NCBI GenBank assembly: GCA_004794655.1 | Contig: SMMW01000555.1 | Coordinates: 6,295,001 to 6,359,000, forward strand | Direction: 5' to 3' | DNA: 64,000 nt | Source: Marisa cornuarietis | Taxonomy: Eukaryota > Mollusca > Gastropoda > Architaenioglossa > Ampullariidae | Shown: positions 39,721 to 53,205 of the stretch, piece by piece | Position numbering within the stretch: the stretch's first letter is position 1 | Layout: each line of letters starts with the position of its first letter | Notes under the pieces: generated by a model | Told to the model about the DNA's origin: nothing | Seen by the model: the letters and a program-made list of their open reading frames with translations, nothing else | The model's database searches: none | Program-made: the position numbers and the translations under genes

Positions 39721-40449
39721 GTTAGTTCTGAAACATTTTTTCTGTGTTATTGTACACGCACTCGACAAGCGATCAAAAAAGAAGACGAACCGAATGCAGC
39801 TTTTTTTTGCCCTTACTAGTCACCACACGCTTTGTGTAATCATGTTTCCCTCCTTTATTCATGTTTCACTTTTTCTGTATGGATGTGATGGTACTGATCT
39901 CTACTTCTAGATGGTGTTCATTAACGTCCTTATATTATCATTTCTTTAGTCAACGACAGGCAGACAAATACAAAGACAGTCAGATGAACACACACATCGA
40001 TGTTCCGAATCGTCACTGTTCAAAATATTTGGTTTCTAAACAATTGTTATTTACAATCACATGTATAGTCTTGCTCGTGACCAGGTACAAGGTGGCTCTT
40101 TTGTGTTCTGATGTTTTTTTGCTTTGTTTATTCAATAGTATCTTAAGTGTCGTCGTCGAAACACTGGGGAACCCACGGATCGTGCCACACAATTCTGTAC
40201 AGTGTGCAGAGTATAGAGAGGAAGAGATGAGGGAAGTATAGAAACCTCTCATGATGGAGAGATGTCCTTCTGGTCAAATGGTCCCTGCTACGTCAAGAAT
40301 AAAAGTTCATTTGCTCTTCTTCAAAGAAACAATGCGAAACACAGTTGTTTCCGAGACACAATCCGAGTTTCCGAAAACAAACGTTTGTGTGGAAACTAAT
40401 CAGTGGGTCACTATAATTAAGCTCAGATGTCCATTTCTCTTTCTTTAAA

Positions 40450-40467
40450 GTGTGTGTGTGTGTGTGC

Positions 40468-40502
<35 letters not shown>
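40450..40502. repeat. (GT)n microsatellite
   Basis: GT units with two GCGT interruptions. Confidence 0.98.
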
Positions 40503-40506
<4 letters not shown>

Positions 40507-43500
40507 GAACCGTAAAAAAAACCTTCTCGTGCATCGAGGGACACGCGTTTCTCTTAACACATTCCCACACTTTGTTTCAATATTTACGATATCGCAGCCC
40601 AAGGTGGGTTCATTGTGACTGAAGATAAAACAGGCACTCGTGATTTGTACTTGATAGACACTACCATAGTCTAGACTAAGCTTCATTGACAGCACCATAA
40701 TCGAGACTCGATGTTCACGCAGTTGTTACAATTTATATATCGTTAATGTTAATGTTATGGCTGGTTTGGTGTGTATACAGCTTCAGTGTTATAGCAGGCG
40801 CTCTTGTTTCAGTCGGTTATGTATTTATACAGCAGCTCTGTTATATTTGTCGAGATATGTACACAGAATTACTGCCATAGTATGTATATTTGCTATTTAA
40901 ATACACATATAATTCACTCCATCGAAAGACTTATTACTCCAAACGTACACATCCATCACTAAAAATCTAAATTTATACTCATTCATTTAAAAGTAACGAA
41001 ACCCATTTGCAGTTAAAAACAGCTTTATTTGTCCGGACCTACTTCTCTGCACTTAAATGACCGTTATCAAGACGAAAAGAGAGAAAAAGAAAATAAATAA
41101 ACGCTCTGTAGAATGAGGAAGCTGGCCTTGAAGTCCCCTAATTTAGTCTCGCGTGCTGCTTCTCTCCCCTGATATTTTGAGTTCATGAATATGTTTCCCA
41201 TTCCTCAGTTCGCGAAGAGTTGTCCTTGTTAAAAGTAATTTATTTCAAAGGACAACCACGTGTCTGTTGTGTAAGGTAGGACTGTTGTGACCATTCAAAG
41301 CCTCACAGGTTGCCTGGTTTATTTCAGGGAAACTGCTTTTGTGGTGATTTCGCTCAAAGGTGGGAACAGGTTGATGAAGGGAGTGTAAGGGGCAGTCTTG
41401 TGCACGGTGCTACCCCTAAAAAACAGATATTGTGCTCTACGAAGAGCTTTAAGCCCATGATCAAATCATCCACGCTGCCGTGATGACAAGCAAGCGATTT
41501 ACGTGCGCTATCGTGGAGTCCAAAATGTTGATGCTGGCCCTGCGCCACCCTCATGATATGCGCGAGTATAATTCATTACCCATAGTTCACATGTATGAAC
41601 TTTTTTCATTACCTTCGCACTGTAAGGTGAGAACCGCATAATAATTCCAAATTCTATTACTAGCTTGTTCTACAAAAATTGAGGGAAACGAGCATCATAA
41701 GTGTAATAAATTGCGTTCTGTTTTAAAGCTTGAACTAAGAACTGTTAGCGAGCCTGAGTTTTTCTTTACTCATCAGAATTCTATTCGATGTAATACAATG
41801 TATAATTCTTTTAGTATGTCATCTACAATTTAGTCAGAGAGAGTTATGAATAAAAGCGACACCTACGGGAAGGATATGAGGTCAAAGGTGTGTAAACTCC
41901 TCAGTGCCCTAGAGAGTGTAAGCTGCTGGGGACATAGAAACGCAAAAAGAAAAAAGAGTCGGTCATTAACTCAATTACTCACTCCTCCGCCCACCTAAAT
42001 CCCAGAATCATGCATGTGGTATTCACTGTGGAAATCTCAGAAGCACGCAAGACTCAAATTCATGGTGGGGGTCATGAAGGGGTTGTGCTTTAAATCAAAG
42101 AAGATGACGTTGATGCGATTGGGAGGGTCGGTCTCGGGATGACTTACAAGCCCAGAACACAGAAATGAGAGATCGTCATACATTAGTCTGGGAGCCGGGA
42201 CAAGAGCAGCCCAGTCTACCTATCAGCTCACCAATACATGATCTATCGCCTCTAGTACTTTATATTATAGCTGGCTTAGTCCTCCGCATCGGATCGATTA
42301 GCCATTAAATGTTTCCGACAAATTAGCGTCGTTCACTCATGCAAGGCAAGCTTAGACGCGGTCTGTGGTTGTGGGCATGATGCAGTGGTACATGGGTATC
42401 CTAATGTTTGCTTTATTTTAGCAAAATACCTACACTTTTAGCAAATCCTCTGTACCTACGACTGTGATCCGTACCTAAAACTAGATAACCCTCTGAACTA
42501 GATCTGTGCCCTTTTTTAATCACAGGACCTCACAATCTTTTCGGCCCATAGCTACCTCTGAGGTAACGTTACCTCTACTTCATGACAATTGAACGAAAGT
42601 TTTTCTACAAGATTCTGGTTTCCAAGGTATTTTGGACCGAAAAGGTGCAATGAACCGAGTTTAAACAGTATATGGTCTTATGTTCTAATGGTTATAGGAC
42701 AAAAACTAACAGTGGTTCACCGAGTCTAACGAATGGCACATCGAAGAAAGAACCCAACCCGAATTTATCGCCATCTTTACCTCCCCTGATAAGTTCAGGT
42801 ATTCGTCTGCTAAGTTTTCAAGTCCAGAACGTGACTTTTAGGTGACAAAAACTGTCCTACTCTTAGAGAACCTCTGATTATAACCAACAGACTGACAATG
42901 TTTAATGCTCGCTGTACCTCAGTCCTTTCTGTAAGAAGGTGACCATTGCAGTGTTTCATCACTGAAGTCTAGTGTTGAGATTCTTTAGTCATTTGTAGGC
43001 CTTTTTGCTCTCGCCTCGTTTCATTTCCTTCTCCATGGTCCAGCAGTCGTCCTTGATTCGGTTCTCGTTATCTGCCTTAATCCTCTTACTGATGTTGCAG
43101 TTTACTGCTTTGTACTTAAAAACTGCTTTGGGGTTGCTTTTTCTCTTTTTATTTTAAGGTTTCCATTTAAGATCGGGGGTATCATTCGCACCTCTTGGGT
43201 TGTTAAAAGTGGCACCTCTTTGATGTTTCTATAGAGGGTGTCTACATAACAGTCCGACATGCTTAGGGTGGCGAATTTACATCCAACATGGGCTTTTTGA
43301 GATTTCTGAACAGTTTGAGTCTTGCAGCTTCTTTCAGTCAAAGATTAAGGGTTTGGGCTTTGAGTTACGTCTTCAACTTAAACTCAAGGCTCCTTATGAG
43401 AAGGTTACGACCACGATGTCGGCTTCTGGGTATTTCCTAATTTTTGGCCGTTTTCATGCTGGATTTGAAACGCCTAGCCGTGAGAAAAACTCTCGACAAA

Positions 43501-43984
43501 AATCTCGAAATTCTTTAATCATCAAACCTTCATGTTTATGTGGATTTCGATTGCAGTACTTATAAAATGCTTGAAGGTACTTATAGCTTTGCAACTGACT
43601 ATTAAGAATAATTAAGCGCAGTATCAGCATCACTTGGTTTTTCTCTCCCGTCTGGATGGTTTACTTTATGCTCTTCGATTGAATTAAAATTTTTGGATGG
43701 CGCATCTTTTGCCCTGTGGATAAAGATGCACAAAAAATAAAACGGCGTTTATATGCCATAGAAGTGTCATTTGAAAAACTACTTGTTGGCATGTGCAATG
43801 ATCCACTTTATTTTCAATCAGTTATGCAAATTGCTCTTAAGGACAAAAATCTTTAGGTTGTGCTAATTTACATTAATGATCTGCTTTCGTTTTTGCCCCT
43901 GATCAATAGTCACTTGCAACACTTCATCTGTGTTTTTAGCAAATGCAAGTTTCTCGAGAAGCAAGTGACATATTAGGCTCACGT

Positions 43985-44275
43985 CATCACCAAACGGTGT
44001 GGCAGTGGATCCCCACCAAGACAGCAGCCGTCTTCACAGACCTCGCCAGACCTTCAACATTCTCCTCTAGGCCAATACCCCGTACCATTTGAGTGGGCAG
44101 GTCAACTATGTCCTCGTTAGTTGTTGTCCCCCTAAATCCTGGCCATCTGACCTCTGCCAGTCCAGCAGGTTGCCACTGGTGCCTTTGTAGCTCATTGTCG
44201 AGTTCTTTCATTTTGCCGCACTGATGTAATGTGCGACATTCCACGTACCAGCTGATGTACCTTCACTCAATTTTA
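43985..44275 (-). mobile_element. RTE-type LINE remnant (endonuclease N-terminus)
   Basis: On the minus strand a frame contains CRTLHQCGKMKELDNEL and GLAEVRWPGF followed by TTTNED. This matches the N-terminal part of the APE-like endonuclease of RTE-class retroelements (often annotated 'craniofacial development protein 2-like'), with its WNVRTL...GK...E...R...GL/ISEVRW...G pattern. The expected WNV precedes CRTL but in another frame (TGG AAT GT, then CGC ACA), so a one-base loss has broken the start. After about 60 residues similarity fades and a stop follows; there is no reverse transcriptase. It is a dead, 5'-part copy inside the intron. Confidence 0.65.
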
Positions 44276-45918
44276 TAGGTGGTTGGGGTCCAGCAGCACT
44301 TAGTTTTCCTTGGAGCTTGCCGATAGGGAGCACGGGTGTTGTTTATCCGGTTCTCAACCAATCTGGCATGGTGTTTTTTTCTGCATCGATTCTCCATCGT
44401 TCATTCTCTGGCCTTGGATACTTGGTGGCTCCGCTTACCTCTTCAATACAATCAAAGTGCTTAGAACATAGGCTTTGAATGTATTCTTTGAAAATGAATA
44501 TTGTTTACCTGGATATTTAAATCGAAGAATATTGTTTATCTTCGGTACCTTTCTTTACTTCTTTTTTCCGCTCATTTAATTATTTGTTTTCCTTACATAC
44601 TCTTTTTTGCTGTCAGTCGTCTTCACTTTGTTTTGTGTCTGCATTCTCTTGCTTTTCCCTCATTCACGCACGCACGGATGCGCGCGGGCACGCACACAGA
44701 GTGGAAGAAAAAGGAGTAAATGCCATTCCCTTGCCAGCGAACGCGAGGAAAAACATTCCAAAATGCACGAGAATTTTCTGTTTCACGTCGTCGCTGTCAA
44801 TGTTTCGCTGTGCACGCTGGGAATGTTTCGCAGCTAGAGACTGGAAGCAGAATTTCGAGTTCTCATAAAAACACTTCGAAGATTACTTGTGTATTTAAAA
44901 AGCTGTTAACATCATTTCGCTTGCCAACTTTTTTATGTTTTATTTATTTCACGTCTTTCTTTCTTTTTCTTTCTTATTTTGTTCTTTCGTTTCTCTTTTG
45001 TTCCTTTATTTTTGCTTGCCTTCTAGTCAGTGGTATTGTGATACATTGTTTCGTGTTTAATGTATCTCGAACTTGTTTGCCTCCATAAAGTGTTTCAATT
45101 AAAGTTCACAAAGAAGCTTAACTGGTCAAAATCTTGTTTCCCATACCATTCTATAAATGCCGGATTTTTCTTTGGTGGATGAGAGGGAGAAATAGCCCAG
45201 TTCAGGTTCTGTCAGTTTTGCATACGCATTTGTCATAACATTATTCAAATCTTTTCCAGAAGTAGGTTTTCCGTTTGTGATGCCACACGAACCAACTTCT
45301 CTCCCCCTCACCCATCTACAAACTGCTTCCCACGACATGTCTAATGTCGATGAGCCGCTCGAGGTTGTATGATGTAACACTAAAGATGCGATCACCATCA
45401 GTTGCGAAATAGTGTTATATTAAAGGCGCACTTCATGTTCATTTGATTCTCTTCATAGGCAATTATATTTCCAGAAAGCACGATTGTAGATGCTTATTCC
45501 AATATCTTTGCCTGTTAAATTACCTTCACTCATGGTCTGCAAAGTTTCAGTAAAACTTCTGGCCGAAATTAATAACTATTCTTACTGGAGTCTTGGGAAC
45601 AACTCTCACGTTATTAGCGTCAGTGTCTCTGCACAGGGCACTGTCACGTGGTAACGTGTGGGACATTAAGTCTGTAACTGTCGACACGCCCATCCGCCAT
45701 AGACCACTTAAGTAATTAAGCGGGGGCGGGTGTAACGGCTTTTCGAGAGGTGTTATGTGACGTAGAGGGTTAGAGCGAAACAATCGTTAACAGCTGCCCA
45801 GTGAAGGTGTTAATGATGACTGTGACACCTGGACCGTCTCCATGGTTACATATTACAGCTGGAGGGCTCTTTGCACCTGTTGAAGGGATTTACCAGCATG
45901 TCACAGAAGGGGAGTTAT

Positions 45919-46069
45919 AAATGTTTCTGTAGGCGGGGCTAGTGGTCAAGTGTGATGTTCTCTTCCTCTTGTCTGAACTGGCTAGATGTGGGTGGCTAAA
46001 GGATGCGGGATGTCTCTGCTCCCTGTATCCAATGACATTCCTTGTAGGTATGTATGCACGTATGTAAAA

Positions 46070-46118
<49 letters not shown>

Positions 46119-46170
46119 AAGAGGAAGAGAACATCACACTTGACCACTAGCCTCGCCTCTAGAAACATTT
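45919..46170. mobile_element. Fold-back / MITE-like element with 53-bp terminal inverted repeats
   Basis: The left arm 45919-45971 and right arm 46118-46170 are reverse complements at 50 of 53 positions (both read AAATGTTTCT...CTTCCTCTTG from the outside). The 146-bp interior includes a (GT)n tract (46072-46117) abutting the right arm. No transposase is present and no clear target-site duplication is visible. Confidence 0.75.
46072..46117. repeat. (GT)n microsatellite inside the fold-back element
   Basis: About 23 GT units ending exactly at the right inverted arm. Confidence 0.98.
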
Positions 46171-47224
46171 GTGTGTTTGCAAGAATATCGTAGGACACTT
46201 CTCGGCATGACGGGAGTTTGAACGAGGGTCTTCAGTTTCCTTTAATTCCAAAAGACTTTGCTTTAAGAAAGTCAGAGCACTTGGATAAGAAAACATTGAT
46301 GCATCGCCAGTCAGTGGCACGTGTACGTCTGTGGACTGGGACAGCGCTCGGTAACCGTGTCGCCCGGAGAAAGGAGGTCACTCTAATGGGGTTGGCGGAC
46401 CGAAAGGGAAAGTGACGACGGACAGTTGGACGAGGACCTTTGGGAAGAAAGTCATCGGCGTGCCGTGACTATTAGCTAAATACCTTCTACTCACTTCATC
46501 ACAAGCATGGACTCTCAACGTATAGAGACTAAGACGCAGGAAAGATTTGCAATTCGAGAACAACGGAACAACTGCGAGGTTAATGTGCGTATGTATGTGA
46601 GAGGGGATGTTGGCCTTCATAGGACTTTACAGCAATGTAACATTGGAAGTGCAGATAGCATAGATAGTACTGGGGCCTCTTTCAGATGAGCCAGTGTTGT
46701 GTATGCAGTTTGCGTGATTTGAATGTTAAGAAATTTTTCATTGCTGTACTTTGATTCACATGTCGTTAAATTTTTTTTGTTTAGAGAAGAGCAGGATTCG
46801 GGGCTTGTGAGGCGTGTGGCGAGATTCTGAGCGACTGATGAGTGGTCATTTTAGCTAGAACCGTCACCCAGGTGACCAGTGTCACGGGAATGGTGTTTGC
46901 GTTTAGATGAGAACATACAGGAACAGTGTCACCGGCATTCACTTCCAAAGTTAGAGGTATTACAGTCGTATAACCGTAGCCACTTTCTCGAAGTAAGCAA
47001 CCGTTTTCCTTTTCTCTGGCCCCGGGAGACCATTTTGCTTAAACAGGTTTGATGGGTTTGTAATCTTTCTAACGGTTATTGGTCTTTTGGGATCGACTAG
47101 ATTTCTTTACTTAGAACCCTACCATGGTAATAAAAAAAAGAATAGCTGCTGGAGAATCGCTAACTATCATAGATTTGCCTTTTACATTTGCATACGAAAG
47201 AGCAGAAAAAAGGAGCACATATAC

Positions 47225-47227
<3 letters not shown>

Positions 47228-47286
<59 letters not shown>
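47228..47286. repeat. (CA)n microsatellite
   Basis: About 29 CA units, preceded by ATACATA. Confidence 0.98.
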
Positions 47287-47289
<3 letters not shown>

Positions 47290-48256
47290 TAAATAAGAAG
47301 TTTTAAATCATTCTAGAAATCAAGAAACTAACTTCTACAAATTATTTTCATAATTACCCGAAATTATCTCCATATGCACCAAGATTGTCGTTCTACATGA
47401 TGTATGTCGTCACTACACGCTAAACCGAGCATGCGCACTTGAGCCGGTTTTGCTATAAGACCACACATTTAGCGCGCGCTCGTCATCTTCATCAGGCTAA
47501 TGCGAAGGGCGGGTCAGGAAAACCATTTCCCAGACAGCATTGCGAGAGGTAGTTCGTTTCGAGCCCTTGCGCAAGCCAGTTTTGTAGATCAAGTCGCTGC
47601 TTAATGCAACCCCTAGCGTGTGGCATGTAAAACACAAACCTCTGTTGGGATCGAATACCGTTGGCGGGGAAGGGGATCGGCTTCAGGGGAGTCATCGGGT
47701 AGAGGCGAGGCGAGTACGCATGCTCGATGACTTTATCGCTCTAAATTGCCCCCTCCGCGTCTAATGAGATTACCTCCTCATCGCTGACGAGCAAAACACG
47801 TTGCTTTATCACATTTTTAACCTCCAGCTCGTGCTGCGAGGGACTGGTACTGGAGTATGCAGCCTGCAGAGTCGTGTGTGCTGTCGTCGTAAAACAATGG
47901 CCACAAAACCATGTTGGACCCATTCTCAAAAGATGGGGCATAAGAAACTCCCGGCTTCCTTTGATGAAACGCGAAGATAAAAATAGACTCCTTACGTGCA
48001 CGGTTGTGGTATTTTATTTAAATAAAAAAAAACTGGAGGGAGAAAAAATTTGTGTCTCTTCTCGCCAGCTTAATTAACCGTCGCAATAACAGATGTTAAG
48101 TTGGAAACCTCGGTTCCCGATTGTGCATTTCTCTTTCCTAACTCATTGCTTTGTCTGTCTGTCTGCCTTCCTGCCTGTTTACGCTTGCTGGTGAGCTCCT
48201 GGAACGATTCCGAGGTCATGGGTTATAAACAAAAATAACTCTGCTTGTCTTTGCAG

Positions 48257-48357
48257 AAGAGAACGTCTTTGCATCCACCGACACTTTATGTTCTGCCATA
48301 AATGTCATTTTCGAGCTTATCTTGTTTCTTCTTGATGTATTCTTTTCGCGTCTTTAA
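48257..48357 (+). CDS. Candidate alternative terminal exon with hydrophobic tail
   Basis: The acceptor TTGTCTTTGCAG opens a phase-1 reading that starts EENVFAST, passes a Cys, runs through a mostly hydrophobic stretch (AINVIFELILFLLDVFF) and stops at TAA 48355-48357. An AATAAA lies at 48618-48623, and a CA/GCAC microsatellite sits between. The layout fits a GPI- or membrane-anchoring end. The Glu and Asp within the hydrophobic run argue against it, and AT-rich DNA often encodes hydrophobic peptides by chance. Confidence 0.25.
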
Positions 48358-48485
48358 TTTTTTTTTAATTTGTAGAACTAGCATGAAAGTTTCAATTTTC
48401 TTCGTCCTTTGTTCCAAGCAGAGTTTAGAAAGTTTAAAAGTTAAGCAGCTAAAAAAAATCACGAATAGAATGTAAGGAACGTTTC

Positions 48486-48510
48486 ACGCACGCACGCACA
48501 CACACACACA

Positions 48511-48542
<32 letters not shown>

Positions 48543-48554
48543 CACACACACACA
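48486..48554. repeat. (GCAC)n/(CA)n microsatellite
   Basis: Alternating GCAC and CA blocks. Confidence 0.97.
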
Positions 48555-49210
48555 AAGCAAGCGCAAGAGCAAGCTTTTTTCCGATTACAGATGGATGCCG
48601 AACCGTAAAGGCAGCACAATAAAATTAGTAGGTGCGGCTACAGCATAGCGTGACGACCGTTGGATCACGTGACCTTAAACGTTTCCATCAGCAGCATCCT
48701 CAGTCTGCCAGCTATAAGTGCACCGTACTTTTCTTTTGTTATCGCAACGCTAGACTCCTCTTTCAGCAGATGGCACACTTAGCGACTCAGCACCTCTCTT
48801 TCTTCCTCTTTTTTGAAGTGCACTTTCTTTCTCTTCCCCTCTCTCTCTCTCTTTCTGTCGTCATTCGTATACTTGGGGATTTTTTTTCTAGCTTCCATGT
48901 CTGGAAACCTCGTTGCGTTCTTCCTTTCTGTGGCTGGAACGATGCTCAAGCGATAAGTGAGACGAAAGTCTATCTTTCAGACATGCTTAGGGCATCTAAG
49001 GACCAGTGGACATTGATATTTTCTTCCCTTTTATAGCAGCTGGAACGTTTCCGCTACTATTAGCGGCCTAATAAACACAATTTCACCAGTTTTGAGAGTA
49101 AAGGAACGAGAGAGCTAGAGAGAAGGAAGAATAGAGGGTGGTGAATTATTAAATAGGACAATATTATAGAAAAGCAGACATATCCCGATTTTTTACCTTT
49201 TCTCTTTCTG

Positions 49211-49252
49211 TCTCTCTCTCTCTCTCAAACACACACACACACACACACACAC
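49211..49252. repeat. (TC)n-(CA)n microsatellite
   Basis: A TC run followed directly by a CA run. Confidence 0.96.
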
Positions 49253-52200
49253 ATACAAACACACATATACGTACACATATTATATTGATATAGTTTATGT
49301 ATTGAAAGATCGTGAGAGATAAATGTGTGGTCAATTTATTAAATACAAATGCTCAAGTGACTATGAACACTTGCAGAGGATGATTTTGAAGTCGCAGCCA
49401 CACTGGAGTGCTCGGGGTTAGCCACACTGGGCTAAGATTTGCGGAGAAAGATAGGAACAGCTGCATACATGTGACGAGAAGAATTGATGAACGACTATTA
49501 GACACGGACAAATGCAAAGAAAAAGAACGAGTTAGTTATTTATAGATCTTCTTATATATATGTATGACGTTTTCGAAATTACTTTACTGTTCCAACGGAA
49601 ATGTGTCCCTATATAAAAGTTACGCATTACATACTTTAAAAAAATAATAAATCTGCTAGTGGGATGATTGCTAAATAGAAGATGAACAAATAATTAGAAA
49701 AGAAAAAATACACAAAAGAAGAGGCAGAAATTGACGGATCGAGGAAAGAAAGAAAGAAAGGATGGAGTAAATTAAGGAAATATAAAAGACAAGAAAAAAA
49801 AAGATTAAATGAAATAATAATAAAAGTAAGAGGATCGGAGACAAAGATTGAAGAAAGATTTGAAGGATAACAACGACAGATAGAGAGAAAGACTCATAGA
49901 CACACAGACAAACAGACAAAAGGACAAAAAAGAAACATACACTGACACATTATTCTCAAACAGGTAGTTAGCCGTATGGGTGCACGTGCAACAGTAACGA
50001 GCGAGAAATGCCAGCCCTGTACGGCTGACATCCCTGATGTCGAAACCATTGACGCTGATATCCGTCTGCCATCTTGAAGTAAGCCGATTTACAACTGAGA
50101 CACACATCACGCTGCTCGTGAAGGTCTGTTACAGCAAAGTCGGCCGCATGCCATGCCCCATAATTAATCCTGCTGCAGTGACTGGGAATAAAAATCCACT
50201 ATCAGGCCTCTCCGGATGCCTCCGTGACATCTGCCTACAAGAATTCTATACAAAGAAGTACTAAACAGAGAAGGAGAAGCAAGCATAAGGCAAGAAATAT
50301 GTGATTCACGTTTCTCTCAATGATTTACTAACAACTGAAGCCGTTTAACAGCCGACGTCAAGGATGACAAAGCTTGGAAGGGAGATAATTTGGAAAAGTG
50401 TGGTCTTTGTACCGGAAGATAATTTGCAGGGATTTCTTGACATCCCCCGTAAACTGTGTTTCCTCGCTTACCAACTCAATTTACCTGAAAGTCAACCTAG
50501 CGTTATGCCTTAACTGTACACTTCCGTAACACTTGGAAGAAAAACAAGACGGTAGTAAACAACTAGTCGGAGCGTTTGCAGCAAATATAAAACTGTGATT
50601 TAAGCTTTGGTAGACATAAGTTTTTTTTTGGCAGATGATGGCTAAATGTACAAACTACTTTCTGCAACGAAGAAATGTTTCGATGACGTCTTCTGCAGGT
50701 CCAGAAAGTTATCGACGTAAGTCGGACAGTGTGAAGAAAGCTTTAGGGTCGACCCAATCACTACCCTTGATTTTTTTACCTGGCATACCACTGTCATCGG
50801 GTATGTACCTTGGCTACAGGTATTCTCAAACTTAAAAGTAAGCATCATTTTCAACGGCTTAAGGTGGCTGCGACAGGTGGGAGAGGGAACAATACAACTC
50901 GTCGGAACGGAAGTCATTCATCTTAGTCATCTACCAACCTTTCGCGAAAAATTTGCGAATACGTCTGGAATCTTTTCTGAGCTGTGAACTTTATGTAGTT
51001 CTTAAAAACAAATCTCTGTGCTGAGTAGGATAGTTGTTTGAAGCACAGATTTCGCATAGATAGGATGTACATCACACTCTATGGCTTTCTGTTAAAAAAA
51101 ATGTTTGCAAAGCTTGGCTTCTGCACACTACATCTTATTTTCAGCAGAGCTATCAGCAGAGCTATCAGCAGTCAGTATCTGCCGCTGCTGCTGCTTTCAG
51201 GGGAGATACGTCATCAGTGATCAACGGGGGAGTTCTTGATGCCCGACCCTGCATTCCTAAAATGATGCCATAAAATTTGCTGAACTGACGAGGACGATTG
51301 CCAGCAATCGGTCTTCCTTCCCCAGTTAGGTTCATTTTGTTCTTCCTCATTTCAGGAGGAGAGCGAAAGTCAGTATTTTGACGTTTTGGACCAGCTTCCG
51401 ACTATCAGAGATGTGATCTCCACAGGACTGTTACTGGTGTTAGCTCTTTAGCTGTCCTGTCACCAGTGAAGATTTGTGGCCGTGCGTTCAGATCTCGTGC
51501 TGGGGACGCTGTTCTTTTTCTGAATGTGGCATATTTACATGGCTGGCTGCTTTCTGCGATATGCTTTAGTTGCTGGCTCGGCGTAAAACACCAATTTTCT
51601 CCTCCCTCTCTCCTTTAACTATGTAAAGTATGCATCTCTTTACAAAGTGTTAACACAGAGATGTGCTTACACATTGAAAACAAAGCAACGTACCATCTAG
51701 ATTACAATCATTATCATCTCGATTTCTTATATTTTAGCATCAACATCATCATCAACAGCAGCAGCAGAAGCAAATCAGCCAAGACACAAAAGTATATTGA
51801 GATCATGCCTTCGGCGCTCATACTTTCTGTCTGAGTATCTCGTCTAGCTAAAAGAATATACTTAGTATACTGCACTGACTGTACTTAAAGACCCTCGAGA
51901 CAGGCCTGAGTGGCAAGAATTGACAGCTGCATCGTCTACCCAGTTGTTCCCTTGACACAAAGTTCCAGCGGACTAGCATACTTGGTAGCAATCAAGCGAT
52001 GAATGAAGGAATAAAGTGGTTGTGTTTGTTTTACGAGACTGACATCGCTTGCTTTAATATAAACTTGTTTATTCTTTGTCTTTGAACAGAAGCAAATATC
52101 ATCAAAGAACACCCACACTCGCGAATTTTTTCTGTGTTTTGATTTTCTTTCCTGCTAAGTCTTATCAGCATGTACTCTGAGTATGAGAAGTTTTACAAAA

Positions 52201-53154
52201 GCGGAAGCAGTTCTCCTATCTTGCTCACTTCAGTCGTCTCGGCAAGGCAAGAAGAAGTCCAGGGTCAGATCCACACTTAAGATTTCCAAGGTGCTGACGG
52301 ATTCCACACACAGGCGCTCAGACCACTTTCACTTGCTGGCCGGAGAGAAGTGATCGACTTCACAGACAGCATGATAACTTGCAAACGACCCTCCTTTCAT
52401 TGAACGATAAAAAAGACAAAACACGGACAAAACATTTTTGAACAGTAGCAGGCCGTTATCTTGTCCCATGTCAGGGAAAAGTCACGGATTTTTCCTTTGA
52501 ACAATAAGTGTGCATGAATATATAGCGGCAAAAATAGAAAGAGAAAATGATGAAGGAGTGTGAGATAAGAAGGCAATCGGTCAAGGAAGTTTACAGAGAC
52601 AGAGAAGTAGAGAAGTAAAGAATGTTTGTCCAAATATCACGGAGACAGTTTTAACATACCTTAAGGAGTAGAATTCTATGAATGCTGCTAAAACACTATA
52701 TATATATATATATATTAAATGTTCTAACTACCCCACAGGCTAGCGTGTGAAAACAAGTAAAGTCTGGCTGACTCCCTTATTAACTGCTTTTCTCGTCCCC
52801 GCGCAGTGTACGCAGCTCACCCTTTTCCTTTATGGTGGCGCCATCTCACGTCTTGTGAGGTCACGTGATGCCCAGCCTGTCCGCACTCCGTGAACAAGAT
52901 CAATGCACAGAGGGAGCCACTTGCTTTTGATGATTTGTGTTGGCGAGTGTAACAGGCGTATTCAAATGTACGTCCTGTGATGAGGTTACCACAGTCACTG
53001 CAGCCGCTGTTAAGGAAAGTGGTGTAAAAATAATTATGAAAAAAAAAATTCTTGACTTTTTGAGATTTTAGTGTTTTGTGGTCCTATCTGTAGTTAGCGA
53101 TCTTACTACATTACCTCCTTTTCTCTTGCTTATCCCATTACATCACATGGTCCT

Positions 53155-53205
53155 CTCTCTCTGTTTCTCTCTCTCTGTTTCTCTCTCTCTCACACACACA
53201 CACAC
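53155..53205. repeat. (TC)n-(CA)n tract
   Basis: CTCTCTGTTT units followed by CACACA. Confidence 0.93.

Noticed and set aside
40576..40602. ATATCGCAG|CCCAAG|GTGGGT as a 6-nt microexon
   Set aside because: Too short to support from sequence and the acceptor lacks a pyrimidine tract.
45126..45398. Minus-strand 90-codon frame with mixed composition
   Set aside because: No family recognised, no splice context; kept out as probably chance, though a search would settle it.
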